64,000 nucleotides of DNA from Brachypterus glaber (taxonomy: Eukaryota > Arthropoda > Insecta > Coleoptera > Kateretidae). The DNA lies in assembly GCA_958510825.1 (NCBI GenBank), contig OY294047.1, positions 51,567,365-51,631,364 on the forward strand, written 5' to 3'. This document shows positions 9,384 through 19,615 of the stretch, piece by piece. How positions within the stretch are numbered: the first letter of the stretch is position 1; the number at the start of each line of letters is the position of its first letter. The notes below the pieces were generated by a model, which saw nothing but the letters and a program-made list of their open reading frames with translations, had not been told where the DNA came from and searched no databases. The translations under genes were made by a program, and so were the position numbers.

Positions 9384-10235
9384 CAGTGCGTGCATTAAGT
9401 CTGGAATCACCCGAATAACTTTTTAGTTACAAGTAAAATACAAAAATCCTCAGACAGGTCGATTTATATTTTTAATTCTGCAAATTTTGGTCTAAAAAAA
9501 GTTATCAAAATTGGCACCCCCTTGCACCCTCACCCCCCAACTTTTTTTTTCAAACAGCAACCTACCCCTTGTGATACATCATTGGAAAGGTAATTTAATA
9601 AGCTTTCCAACAGTGTATAATAAAGCCTAATTTGTTAAAGGGTCTATGAAAAAACGCATGTTTTATTTAAACATTGTTTGTGTGAAATATTACGCATAAT
9701 ATGGTAATTGTTGCCCTATTTCCTACTTGGCACCTTCCTGAGAATCTAAATAAGGTTGTTTTAAACTTATTGTAATATTTTATACCCTGTTGAAAAATGC
9801 AATTTTTTTTCTTTTTATTGACCAATTTTATGTTTACTATTTAATCGATTTTAATCCCGTTTTTTTACTGTCCACTGTCAAAGAGCTGAAGGACATCAAT
9901 TTGAACATTTATAGTGAACTAAAGTTATACTTTACATGTCTTTATAATAAACTAAATTGTGCATTTTATCATTAGCCCTTTACCAAATTAGGCTTTATTA
10001 TACACCGTTGGAAAGCTTATTAAATTACCTTTCCAACGAAGTGTCACAAGGGGTAGGTTGCTATTTGAAAAAAAAAAGTTGGGGGGTGAGGGTGCAAGGG
10101 GGTGCAAATTTTAATAACTTTTATTACACCATAATTTGCAAAATTAAAAATTAAAATCGACCTATCCGAGGGGTTTTGTGTTTTACTTGTAACTAAAAAG
10201 TTAATCGGGTGATTCTAGACTTAATGCACGCACTG
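9384..10235. mobile_element. MITE A, copy 1 (852 bp, Tc1/mariner-like)
   Basis: Flanked by TA and bounded by CAGTGCGTGCATTAAGTCTG and its inverse CTTAATGCACGCACTG. The long inverted arms (about 260 bp) include a C-rich block ending CACCCCCCAAC at the left and a G-rich block (GTTGGGGGGTGAG) at the right. About 330 bp of AT-rich centre carries short frames (9790-9975) but no transposase. A second copy at 41851-42702 has the same 852-bp length and nearly the same sequence, so it moved recently relative to the other families. Confidence 0.85.
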
Positions 10236-10925
10236 TATAAAAAGTCGAATTTGTGAAATTATTAACAATGTCGTTGGTTATTTAATGCCACCAATTTTGT
10301 TAGTAATATTACTTATCAACTTTGTAATTTAACTAAACTGCGTTGTAATCTTGTAAATTGTTAAAAATGATTTTTTGTAATTTCAAAACATTTTCCTGTG
10401 ATATTACATAATAATTTGTGAAATTATTTCGCATTTTTACAATATTACAACACGTCTTTGTAATTTTAAATGTTTTTTTTTTGTGAAAAGCTAAAACATT
10501 TGTATTTTTTTGTAAAATGTTCAAGTATTTTCGCAAAATTTAGTAAATCTACAATAATATTGCGTTTTTATTAAACTAACTTTTGATTTTACAACATAAC
10601 AATATAAAATCGCTGCAATAATGTTAGTATTTATGTAAAAATACGCTTTTTTCAGTGTATTGTATACAGAGAAGTTTATACCTGAATAGTTATAATATAC
10701 GTTTAGTACCAGATATAATATTGTCAATATTGAGCAAATATTAATAACCTTTACAATAGTGTATTGGCTATAAAGGCGATATTACGTTACAAAATCTCTC
10801 TCAATATTGGACACTAAAATTCTCTATGATGCCGATATTAAAATCCAGGACAAAATTGTATATTTTAGATACGTTCAATATTTTTACTCCTAGCTATACT
10901 GCTAGCATGCTGTCATAATTCTAAA
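10236..10925. other. AT-rich stretch, nothing recognised
   Basis: Two short minus-strand frames at 10333-10727 are low-complexity by-products of AT richness. The phrase TTGTGAAATTATT recurs loosely, but no clear repeat unit is present. Confidence 0.4.
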
Positions 10926-10945
10926 ATCCCTAACTTCATATTTTA

Positions 10946-11132
10946 AATTTTAAGCTTTCACGGCCATTAAGATATAAAGAACTTTCACTTTCGGGTTTAG
11001 ACCGTGTTAATGGATTTTCACTTTCCGACGTTTCAGATTAATCCCTGAAGATGTCTCTAGTAGTAAGAGACGAAACGTCGGAAAGTGAAAATCCATTAAC
11101 ACGGTCTAAACCCGAAAGTGAAAGTTCTTTAT
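10946..11132. mobile_element. Palindromic insertion with 20-bp direct repeats
   Basis: A 187-bp insert between exact 20-bp direct repeats ATCCCTAACTTCATATTTTA (10926-10945 and 11133-11152), read as a target duplication. Most of it is a palindrome with arms of about 64 bp (ATAAAGAACTTTCACTTTCG.. and its complement, 10971-11135). The apex holds CTGAAGA, a small helix GTCTC / GAGAC, then GAAA. The long target duplication suggests reverse-transcription insertion with foldback. The apex resembles a hammerhead core but lacks a proper stem I and has an extra base before stem II. Confidence 0.65.
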
Positions 11133-11152
11133 ATCCCTAACTTCATATTTTA

Positions 11153-11857
11153 CATCGGCACTTAGTGCTACTAAGAATGCCAATGTATTGAAATCTTCGC
11201 CGAAAAGTCAAAATCTTTGACCACGTTTTTTTCACATTTCTCGACGTTTTAGACCATTCTGAGTCGAAATCAGTAAAAACAAAAATTGCGTCCGTCCGTC
11301 TGTCTGTCTGGGTGTAAACTCTCTGACTCCATTTCTACATGAGATATCGACTTGCGGTTTTTTGCATATTGTTTCTTATCGTATTCCGAAGAGCAGATTA
11401 GATTTTGGGGGTAAAAGATTGGGGGTAAGGGGGTAAAAATAGGGTAAAACTCCTATTTTTAGCGTTTTTTGTTTATAATTAAGGCAATTATTATTGTATT
11501 TGGTTAATTTAGCACTTATATAAAAGATAATTTTAAATTGGGCAAAAAATGTTATAAACAACGTTTTCCTAAAACGCATTGTTTTCGAGATATTGGCGTT
11601 TAAAGCAGTAAAAGGTTTTTTTAGCATATCTCACATATGTATAACCCTATTTCAAAAAAATTAAATTTTAAATAAAAGCTCTTTTTAAGCCCTATAAAAA
11701 ATGTTATATGCAGTTTTTTTGCTAGAATATAATGTTTTAAAGATACAGAATTTAAAATCAAACAAAACACCTAGCTTGAAATTTGCAAACTAGATGGCTC
11801 TAGTGTACAATAGTGCCGATGTTTTGACAGGATGCTTGCAACGTTTCATCTAGTTTA
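11153..11857 (+). mobile_element. Element D, copy 1
   Basis: A repeat of about 705 bp, found inverted at 60129-60830, with a left-end fragment at 8240-8347. It begins with a hairpin (CATCGGCACTTAG..CTAAGAATGCCAATG). It contains a GTCCGTCCGTCTGTCTGTCT tract at 11290-11309, a block GGGGGTAAGGGGGTAAAA, and ends near AGTGCCGATGTTTTGACAGG. The minus-strand frame 11376-11627 is shared with the other copy (60353-60604), but I do not recognise its peptide. Similar tract-plus-G-block structures occur at 17255-17460. The superfamily is unknown. Confidence 0.7.
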
Positions 11858-12069
11858 CTAAATAAGCCATTTTGGTATCGTTGGATGAATAGTTTTTCTA
11901 CCCTTGGCAGAAAAAAAATATTGTGATTTTTGCAAAAGACTTATCTTGTATTCTACACAAAATGTCGAATTTAAAAAAAGGTAAAATGTTTGACTAACCG
12001 AAATAAATTGTATAATTCTTGTTCTTAGTAAGGTTAACAATGTTGTAATCGTGAGAAAAATTACAAAAT

Positions 12070-12168
12070 ATGGCGTAAGCCTAATGGCGTATGCCTTATA
12101 GGGTAATCCGAATGGCTTAAGCCTAATGGTCTAAGCCTAATAGCCTGCCTAAGAGCCTAAGCCTAAAT
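12070..12168. repeat. Degenerate ~14-bp tandem repeat
   Basis: About seven imperfect units of the form CCTAATGGCGTAAG. The word CCTAA recurs but not as a continuous pentamer array, so this is not an interstitial insect telomere repeat. Confidence 0.6.
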
Positions 12169-12547
12169 AATTATCTGTAAAAAAGTTCTTATAAATTGCT
12201 GAAATAAAAATGACCAAAAAACCTATGAATTATTCAATAAAAAGTTAAAACTACTTTTTAATGTAGCTCAGTAATGATCCATAAAAGTCAATAGCAAAGA
12301 ACTAAAATGAAAAAATAAAAAACGAAGCCATAAAATGGTCGTGTTGATTTTGTAATAAAACCAGCAAATAAATTGAATATATTTGTCATCCGCCTTGGGC
12401 TCACGATTTGAAGCAGTTTTTCGTCGAGTTTATTTTTAGTTGGCCAATAAAATTGTAACTTTAAACTTTCTATAGTGTGAGGGAAATGGGGCTTTTTTAC
12501 ATCCAAATAAAATAGGAAATGCATTGACATCTTTAATGTCAGAAAAT
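12169..12547. other. AT-rich stretch, nothing recognised
   Basis: The short minus-strand frame 12288-12530 shows no motif. Confidence 0.4.
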
Positions 12548-12778
12548 AATAGTTATTTATGGTACTAGTGGGTAAAGTAAGATATTGCCCATGAGAAAAT
12601 TAACCTGCGAGGCGGCAGCCAAGCAGGTTAATTTTCGAGAGGGCAATATCGGTTTACCCATGAGTGCCATACAAGGTTTTATCCACTAAATAGCTTAGGA
12701 ATTCATATTTTTATTAAAAGTTTTAATGACATTTACAAGAAAATAATTTGACAGTTGAGTGGGTAAAATAAATAATTA

Positions 12779-13660
12779 ATAATAATAATAATAATAATTT
12801 ATTAAATCCGTAAGAGATTATACAATCTATGGATACGTCACAAATTAGGAATAAAAATATATAAATAATATGTACTACATGTCACAAACACATTAAAATC
12901 ATTTGTTTACAATAATTAATTAATTAATTGGGTAAGCCCAGGAAATTATTTTCCCTAACTTCATCATAGTACTCTTCCAGTGTATAAAAGGGGTTATTTA
13001 AGAAGAAAGCCTTAATTTTGTTTTTAAAGGTGTTAAAATTTGTTATTTCCCTAATGAAGGGTGGAAGGTGGTTGTAAACCTCCATCCCCCTGTATCGCGC
13101 CCCTTTTTCGTAGGTTACTGTCCTATGTCTTGGTGTGGATATAGCATTATTATGTCTTGTTGATATACCTTGATTTAGTTCTCTATTTATAATAAACTGT
13201 TCATTATTTTTCTTTACAAAAAGACACAATCTATAAATATAAAGAGAATAAACTGACATTACACAGCAACGCTTAAATAGGGGTTTGCAATGCGCATCAA
13301 ACTTTTCAAAACAGATCGTCCTCAGGATCTTTTTTTGAAGTGTTAAAAGCCTTTCAGTCTCTGATGAACCCCCCCAAAATATAATTGAGTAATTTAAGCG
13401 GCTTTGGACAAAAGCATTATAAAACAGTAAAATAGAATCAAGACTAACCGTGTTTCTTAAGTTCAATATTGCATAGTTTGCTCAACAAATTTTTTTAGCA
13501 ATTACATCTATATTTTATGCCCACGATGTACAGTTCCCCGCAAGGTGGGTACCCAAAAATAAAACTTCTTCACTCTGATGGATACTTTTACCATCCATCC
13601 TTACCAGTAAGCTGGAGGAAAGCTGGTTGGTTAGCTTGTAGTGTACTAATTTGGTTTTTG
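12779..13660 (-). mobile_element. 5'-truncated non-LTR retrotransposon in W
   Basis: Minus-strand LINE 3' part. It holds the C-terminal coding region (12924 to about 13655), a 3' UTR of about 120 bp, and an (ATT)n tail at 12779-12800. Its insertion interrupts repeat W, so it is younger than this W copy. Its coding part is of the same type as, but clearly diverged from, the ORF at 36456-38780. Confidence 0.8.
12924..13655 (-). pseudogene. Reverse transcriptase C-terminal fragment
   Basis: The open part (12924-13466, 180 codons) reads FWGGSSETERLLTLQKKILR, then HCKPLFKRCCVMSVYSLYIY. It aligns by eye with residues 625-760 of the intact polymerase (WGGSSHAERLLIIQKRSVR, HCKPLFVKHEIMTV). Upstream to about 13655 the frame continues as DGKSIHQSEEVLFLGTHLAG, broken by a stop after TSWA. 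The catalytic fingers and palm are missing, so it cannot be active. Confidence 0.8.
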
Positions 13661-13865
13661 ATTATTATCCACTCAATAAAGTAAAAGCCACGCGGGGGTT
13701 ATTATTGAGTTTATCTATTTAAAATAAAGCTGGTAATTGTCTCATTATCTGTATGTATTGGATAAAAGAGCATATCTTATTATACAAAATGACACTGTTC
13801 CTTATTTTATTAGATTTAACACCTTACGCCATTTGACCTTATAGCAAAGTAGACGAGCTACATAA

Positions 13866-14172
13866 TAGTATATTAAAGTACTAGTTTCATAACATACGTT
13901 TTTAGCGCACGAGTACAAGTTTAGAAAACGAGCCGCTTGCGGCGAGTTTTCTAAAGTACTAGTCCAAACTGTTATGAAACGAGTGCTTTATACAATTTTT
14001 TCTATTTTGCTCTAAAATTTTAAAAACCTTTAAATTGATGACTGATTTAGGGATTTTTGTTTTGGGTTGGCATTACAGTTTTCGTCATGTTTAAAATTCT
14101 AAGAACGAATATTATTTTGATATATTTTATAGTAATTTCTTCTCTTTTCCACTGCAAGTAACCAAGTAATTA
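13866..14172 (-). mobile_element. Foldback family X, truncated copy 1
   Basis: The reverse complement of the right ~300 bp of the X copies at 26446-26931 and 49575-50080. It includes the subterminal hairpin with TAGTTTCATAACATACGTTT / CGTATGTTATGAAACTAG-type arms and a GC-rich apex CGAGCCGCTTGCGGCGAG. The left half of X is missing beyond about 14172. Confidence 0.65.
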
Positions 14173-14204
14173 GCCAGTGTCGGAAAAAAAATAACTTTTT
14201 TTAT

Positions 14205-14300
14205 TTAAATGCAAAAGAGTGAGCAAAAAATTTTTTGTCACTAATAGAAAAAACTTTTGATACTTAAATTAGTGCTTAAAACAAGTGTTTCTATGCAGGT
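14205..14300 (-). mobile_element. Fragment of TIR element V
   Basis: Reverse complement similarity to 43440-43530, including AGAAACACTTGTTTT, AAAAGTT and ACTCTTTT in the same order. Only this inner piece is recognisable. Confidence 0.5.
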
Positions 14301-14695
14301 TTTAGATAAAAGTAGCTTTTTCTCATAAATACAATACAAAATTTATCATTTTTTATAGTGTATATTATTGTTATATGTTTTTTTTTCGGGACGAAGACGT
14401 GTTTTGTTTTATTTTTGGTACGACCTAGTGTACATGAAATAAAGAAAAATGCATGTTCACTATATATCCTCGTTAGGTTATATTTCTGTCGCAGGAGTAC
14501 ATAGTGCATATTTGGATGAAATGACAACTATGCACACTAGTTTATCCAAACGAGTACACAGCTTTCATTTTAACAAAAGTCGTTTGACGTTTATAAAATT
14601 TTAAAATGTCAAAATTAAACACAGGTGATTCTTTAAAATATACATTTTTAAAGAGTCTAGACTGTAGATCGAACAAAAAATGTTGTTCGCAACAA
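14301..14695. other. AT-rich stretch, nothing recognised
   Basis: Contains the short minus-strand frame 14291-14527, which has no motif. Confidence 0.4.
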
Positions 14696-14769
14696 GTCCT
14701 TAGTGCACTCGAATGATTTTTTGACCGCTTCGCGTCGTCAAAAAAACTTCATTCTCGTGCACTAAGGAC
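14696..14769. repeat. 74-bp hairpin with GCTTCGCG apex
   Basis: The arms GTCCTTAGTGCACTCGAATG and CATTCTCGTGCACTAAGGAC are nearly perfectly complementary and enclose an apex around CGCTTCGCG. It resembles the subterminal hairpins of families X, Y and Z and could be the end of another foldback family. Confidence 0.65.
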
Positions 14770-15303
14770 TAAAGTCGCTTACTCGTTACGAAAACTACTA
14801 TTCTTTTTCTAAAAAAATAAGTACTTTGGAGTATTTTCTTTTTGGTTTGGCGGCAAAAGTGAAAAATATTCTTAAACATTAAAAGTGTGTATGACATCAT
14901 TTACTGTATTCATGTGTCAGGTCTTATAGACCATCTAGATTAAACATTCTGATAAAAAGCCAAAATTAAATATCGTATAACTTAAACGTCACAGGTGGTC
15001 TAAGCCTATTTTAATCAATTAAATTGTGCATTCAACGTTAAAGTTACATAACCTAGAAAAAAATGAATGAACACAAATAGATCAAAAACTGTGATACCAA
15101 TAAGAAACTTGATGTTCGTGTAGATAATTATCTTTTTATAATAAACATATGGAATGTAGGTGTCCTTTTTTTAAGATGAACGGTGAGAATTTGAGCATTA
15201 AATGCTATTGGTGTATAAAAAAATCAAAAACTTTCAATGTCTTACATAAAAAAATCTGAAAAGAAAAAATGTCAAGAAATAAATTAAATAATTTTCCACT
15301 AAG
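14770..15303. other. AT-rich stretch, nothing recognised
   Basis: No frame or repeat was recognised. Confidence 0.4.
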
Positions 15304-15715
15304 AATGGAGCTCTTTACAACTAGAATTATGAAACAAAAGACGTCTACCCTATCTCTAACTCATTTTTGCTACACTTTCCAGCCAACCAAATAAATACTG
15401 TATTTGTTTTTCATACAACAAATACAGTATTTATTTGGTTGGCCGGAAAGTGTAGCACTGAGCGGCACGAACGAACATAGCTAATGTAAATCTGTAGAAT
15501 AAGATAATTCTACTAAAATTTAGATGGCGCCAGTAATTTCTTTAATAAAAATACTATAGCTACACTTTTCGCCCGGCCAAGTAAATATTGTATTTGTTCA
15601 ACAAAGAACAAATAAAGAATTTGTTTGGTAGGGTGTAAGTGGGAGTGTATGTATGTCTTCTATCCTTTTTGGGTAGAACTTTTGTCCCTGTCTAATCTAA
15701 CGGGAGAAATCGCCA
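15304..15715 (-). mobile_element. MITE H, copy 2 (inverted)
   Basis: A 412-bp inverted copy of 8740-9151, with both internal palindromes kept. Together the two copies form a pair of inverted repeats about 6.2 kb apart. Confidence 0.75.
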
Positions 15716-15984
15716 CTTAAGTATAACAAGAAATGGACGTGTTGAATACAACTTTGTACATGCCTGTTTTTGGCTTTACTCATGTTAAATTTTATCAACT
15801 TGAGTTTGCCTAAACTTATTCAGTGGCGAGTTTGTTGCAAGCAAATCTGCTGAAAATAAAAATCAAAGATTGATTAATTTCACCTTGCGTATAGCCAAAA
15901 CTTCATATTGTAAGACTATATATAAATATGTCGCGGTTCGTGATTTTTAAGTTTAAAAACTCTCTGTTTTGTATATAATTATTA

Positions 15985-16066
15985 TATTATTATAACTATT
16001 ATAGTATATTACGCACCGAGTATGCGATGTGCACTGAAATGGTTTTCGTTGTGGTGCGTATACTAT
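15985..16066. repeat. Hairpin ending in TATAGTATA / TATACTATT
   Basis: TATAGTATATTACGCACC at the left is inversely related to GGTGCGTATACTATT at the right. The TACTATT end is like those of families X, Y and Z. Nothing else of the element could be delimited. Confidence 0.45.
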
Positions 16067-17100
16067 TTTTTCTACGTTCTAACACCTAAACATCCAAAAA
16101 ACGCAAAAATTATCTTAAAATTAGTTTTTCAATTTGAGGTTTTGATGTGTTTGACTTTTACAAATTTTCTGACAGTAGATATGTAAAATCAGCAGATTGT
16201 CACTTCCAACCGTTGTGGAAAATAGGCACTAACTACTAACTAGGTCGTAGGAAAAAATTTAAACTTAACTATTTATTTACCATTTAAAAAAAAATCTATA
16301 TGTAAAAACACTGTTTTAAGCTAAAAGTTTCTCCCCTTCTCGTCGATAGATACCCATATATCACGTGAGGTGAACTAAACCATTTTGTGGTCATTTTAAT
16401 CGAATTTTGGCTACATTAAACGGGAGAATTGAATTATATTAATTTATTTACTGTGTTTTGTGCAATTGAATTAGTATTAACACATACACGCACATTTGTC
16501 CGTACTGTTAATATAAGAGTTTATGTACACAAATGAGTATAAAAAATATCTACCAAATAATTTCAAATAAGTAAACCTAGTTTGAAACTGAATGCTTAAA
16601 GTAAATTTAGACCTGATTTAACAGTTACAGCGTGGCCTTTGAAAGGGACGGGTTTAGCCTTCTTGGCACATTCCAGTGCAGCGAATTCGCCATCTTTTAT
16701 GATGTGCCTTGTGTATTTTTGTTTTGCTATCTTCTATGATATGCCTAGAGTATTTTTATATTAAGGTATTATGTACAAGTTAAAGTGAACCATATATTTA
16801 TGGTTATTAATCATGTGAACTGTTGAATTTTAAGTTAATAATAATGGACGTTTGAAGATATTTTTTTGTGTGTTTTTAATAATAACTTTTTATATTAGCT
16901 TGGAAATTACTACAGTAGTAATTGTGATAGTGCGCAAGTCAGGATACATATCCGATTAGTACTTGAGCACTGGAAACCTCATGATTATATAGAGAAACCC
17001 TGGTTAATTCGGAAGAAAAAGACCAAATAAATAGAGAGAGGGGGGGGAAAGAAAGAGAGAGAGAGACCTGATTTAAGCTAGATAAATTAACACTTTTAAG
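16067..17100. other. AT-rich stretch with minor repeats
   Basis: Holds a 37-bp tandem duplication at 16689-16762 (GCCATCTTTTATGATGTGCC / GCTATCTTCTATGATATGCC) and a purine run at 17033-17066 (gagagaggggggggaaag). No gene was seen. Confidence 0.5.
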
Positions 17101-17640
17101 TGTTTTTTTTTTTGAAAACTATAAAGTAACTAGACCATTTTTACCTTCCCCAAGCAAAGTCTTACGTTGGTAAAAAAAATTCGAAAAATTTTTATTGCTT
17201 TTTTTACGTTTCTGGACATTTTATATCCAAAAAATATGATTTCCGTCAAAAAGAAATTCTGTCCGTCGCTCGGTCGGTAGGTCTGTCCGTCTGTCGGTCT
17301 GTCGGTCGGTGTGTCCGGGAAATTTGTTTCCACGATAACTCAAGAACACTTCGGGCTAAAGACTTCAAGTTTGGACCACAGGTTCATTATCCAAACCTAG
17401 GCTGGTATTGTTTTTCGTAAAAATTGTGCTGGGGTAAGGGGGTAAAATGGGGTAATTTTTTTTTTATTTTTTATGTTTTTTTTTTCTGTTTATAATGAAC
17501 CTAGGTCTATATGTGAAAGTATAATTTTTTTGGCAGCAGTATTTTTTGTTTTCTAAGTGTAAACATTGAATTACAAATTCTTTCAACAAAGTTAAGTGTT
17601 TGTCGGAAAATTAAAACCTAATCGCTCGTATCGGCTGCAT
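17101..17640. mobile_element. Element D-like relic (D2)
   Basis: It shares the layout of element D but not its sequence. There is a long GTC(C/G)GTC tract at 17260-17320 (CTGTCCGTCTGTCGGTCTG), then ACTTCGGGCTAAAGACTTCA, then a G block GGGGTAAGGGGGTAAAATGG at 17433-17452. The minus frame 17130-17333 (with TDRPTDGQTYRPSDGQ) is just the tract translated. It may be a non-autonomous DNA transposon relic. The ends are not defined. Confidence 0.45.
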
Positions 17641-18354
17641 AATTTGCAAGTATATATGCGGTTTAAAGGCGAGGTTCGCTCCTTTTCTCTCTCATCCTCA
17701 AGCTTAATCCTTTTATCGAGTTAAAACTTAAGATTTACTAGTTGCAGACTTTGAAAACTACTCATGAAGAAGTGTTCTTCTCCTTCAAACGATTTAAGAG
17801 TACACAATAGTAGGCTGGCCATCAACAAACACTTTTTTCACGAAATAATACATTATAGGGGGGGGAAGTAACGTTTTTTTAAATGGTTTGGAGCCTGATT
17901 ACCAGTCATCGGCGAATTTCTAGTGCTCGCACAGGCGCCGCGTCGATTCTAGCGTTGAAGCGAGGTTTTTAAATATTTACATTTTTATTTCTTTTTATAT
18001 TGATTTCTTTTAATGATTCCATTTAAACGAGTAAGGTGGGAAAAAAAGTTATCGATAAATAAAAATTAAAAACTTTCGTATTCTTAAAAAAAAAAAATAG
18101 AATGTCGGTTTTTCTTCGAAAAACACCGAGTGGTGGAGGGTAAGGAGAGGGGACAAGGTTTACACAGTCGACCGTATAGACCTAAATTGTCAGGGGAACA
18201 TGTTAAAATGTATAAAATTCTCTAAATTTTACGAAACACGGTGTTAAAATTACACATTTTTACACGATTTAACACGATTGCTTGTCAATTCAGCTCTACA
18301 CGCTCCTGTGAATTTTTTTTATCAGTGTATTACAAAAACTTAGGGTGTACATAG
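17641..18354. other. No gene seen
   Basis: Contains a GC-richer patch at about 17905-17960 (CACAGGCGCCGCGTCGATTC) with no recognisable frame. Confidence 0.4.
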
Positions 18355-18610
18355 AAAAAACGGATTCCTTGAACCAAGGACACGTGTCTTTGTATATGTT
18401 CAAAGCCATATTCTCTTGTTTCAAGGCTGGAATTTTCCTGAACCAAAGTCAATGTCCTTGAATGAAGAGCACGGGTTTTGGAATAAAAATCCGCGCTTTT
18501 TATTCAAGGACATTGACTTTGGTTCAAGAAAATGCCAGCCTTGAAACAAGAGAATATGGCTTTGAACATATCCAAAGACACGTGTCCCTGGTTCAAGGAA
18601 TCCGTTTTTT
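18355..18610. mobile_element. Palindromic family P, copy 1
   Basis: A near-perfect palindrome of 256 bp. The arms begin AAAAAACGGATTCCTTGAAC and include CAAGGACACGTGTC, TTGTTTCAAGGCTGG and CAAAGTCAATGTCCTTGAAT, with the mirror image on the right. The centre lies near 18482. A diverged copy is at 31960-32157. A frame (18462-18665) crosses it but is incidental. Confidence 0.75.
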
Positions 18611-19345
18611 CCAAGTACGAAAAACTTTTCACTATTTCGTCATATATTTTTTAATTAAATATTAAGTAAAGATTTGATAAAATATAATGTCGATAAAGCC
18701 TTTCAGATTCTTAACGTTTTATTAAATCATGCCAGTCTAATAATTAGGCATACCAGCAAGATAATGAAGTATCAGGAAACTCCTGAGACAAAGTTCTTGT
18801 TTGATTAATTCCAAATCATTGTTCGGAGCCATGTAACTAAAATATAAGTAATGTTTTGCTTCAGGGTATCAATAAGGGACTAGAAATTAAGTAATTTAAA
18901 CTTAAAAGGATCACATCGACGAATTAAAGTTCAAAACTTTGTAATACTCTACTGTCTTCACACGTAATCTTTTAAATAAGACAAAGAACTTTTCAAACTA
19001 TTGAATAGAAAGATGGTAAGCTTTGAAGTTTATTTAGTAGTCCAGGCACTGGGTAGGTTCGGACTTGCAAAAGGTCAAGGAGAGTTCTAATTTGGTAGAT
19101 TTGAATAGTTTATTTATATTCCGAGTTTTCGACAGTCAGCGACCGCCTCTTGCGCCGCCATATTGAAAAAATGGTACCCAGAACCAGTTTTTCGAGAATA
19201 TCTTCTCTCCAGCACTGCCTTGGTTAAAAATAGCTATTACAAAAATAGCGAAAGCCCCCCTTTATGAATTCAGTGCCTGGCCTATTGGGCTCTCCATGAC
19301 GCTGTAATTTATAAATCCCTCTATAATATAAAATAGTTTTTTTAT
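18611..19345. other. No gene seen
   Basis: AT-rich with a slightly GC-richer block at 19040-19210. No motif was recognised apart from the far end of the ORF described next. Confidence 0.4.
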
Positions 19346-19580
19346 CTGTCAACAATAGTTTTTCCTCTGTCAACAATAGTTTTTCCTCTGTCAACAATAG
19401 TTTTTCCTCTGTCAACAATAGTTTTTCCTCTGTCAACAATAGTTTTTCCTCCGTCAACAAAAGTTTTCCTTTGTCAGCAATAGTTTTTTCTCTGTCAACA
19501 ATAGTTTTTCCTCTGTCAACAATAGTTTTTCCTCTGTCAACTTTAAGTACTCCCTGCTCGCCAGGCTCAATAAATTTCAA
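19224..19580 (-). CDS. 118-codon ORF built on a 7-residue repeat
   Basis: About two thirds of the product is heptad-like tandem repeats, first VDRGKTI (x2) and VDREKTI, then LLLTEEK repeated about six times. They are encoded by the 21-bp minisatellite at 19346-19541. One 20-bp unit shifts the reading frame of the repeat without creating a stop, which explains the two peptide versions. The ends (MKFIEPGEQGVLK and YRGIYKLQRHGEPNRPGTEF) do not suggest a domain. It could be a chance ORF across a minisatellite whose unit is a multiple of three, or a repetitive secreted or structural protein. I favour chance. Confidence 0.25.
   Translation of the reverse strand: MKFIEPGEQGVLKVDRGKTIVDRGKTIVDREKTIADKGKLLLTEEKLLLTEEKLLLTEEKLLLTEEKLLLTEEKLLLTDKKTILYYRGIYKLQRHGEPNRPGTEFIKGGFRYFCNSYF
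19346..19541. repeat. 21-bp minisatellite, about 10 units
   Basis: Tandem CTGTCAACAATAGTTTTTCCT. Most units are identical, two are diverged, and one unit is 20 bp. A single inverted unit (GTTGACAGAGGAAAAAACT) lies at about 19599-19617. Confidence 0.9.
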
Positions 19581-19615
19581 AGTGACGTTTAATTAAAGTT
19601 GACAGAGGAAAAAAC

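Larger units (their letters stand above)
12548..13766 (+). mobile_element. Repeat W, copy 1, split by a LINE
   Basis: Parts 12548-12778 and 13661-13766 together match the uninterrupted W copies at 43088-43413 and 57133-57464. W carries a hairpin TTAACCTGC..GCAGGTTAA in its left third and a G-rich block GGGGGTTATTATTGA near its right end. A 5'-truncated LINE fragment lies between AAATAATTA and ATTATTATCC, where the empty copies read AATAATTATCCGCTC. No coding content. The superfamily is unresolved. Confidence 0.75.

Noticed and set aside
9790..9975. 61-codon frame identical at 42257-42442
   Set aside because: Both lie in the AT-rich centre of MITE A. Identity comes from recent copying of the element, and no domain or coding bias is seen.
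11290..11310. Short GTCC/GTCT repeats as a CRISPR-like or regulatory array
   Set aside because: The units have no spacers and the tract is inside a dispersed element. There is no CRISPR array in this window.
12070..12168. Interstitial telomere (CCTAA)n
   Set aside because: CCTAA words are spaced by variable sequence in ~14-bp units and not in a continuous pentamer array.
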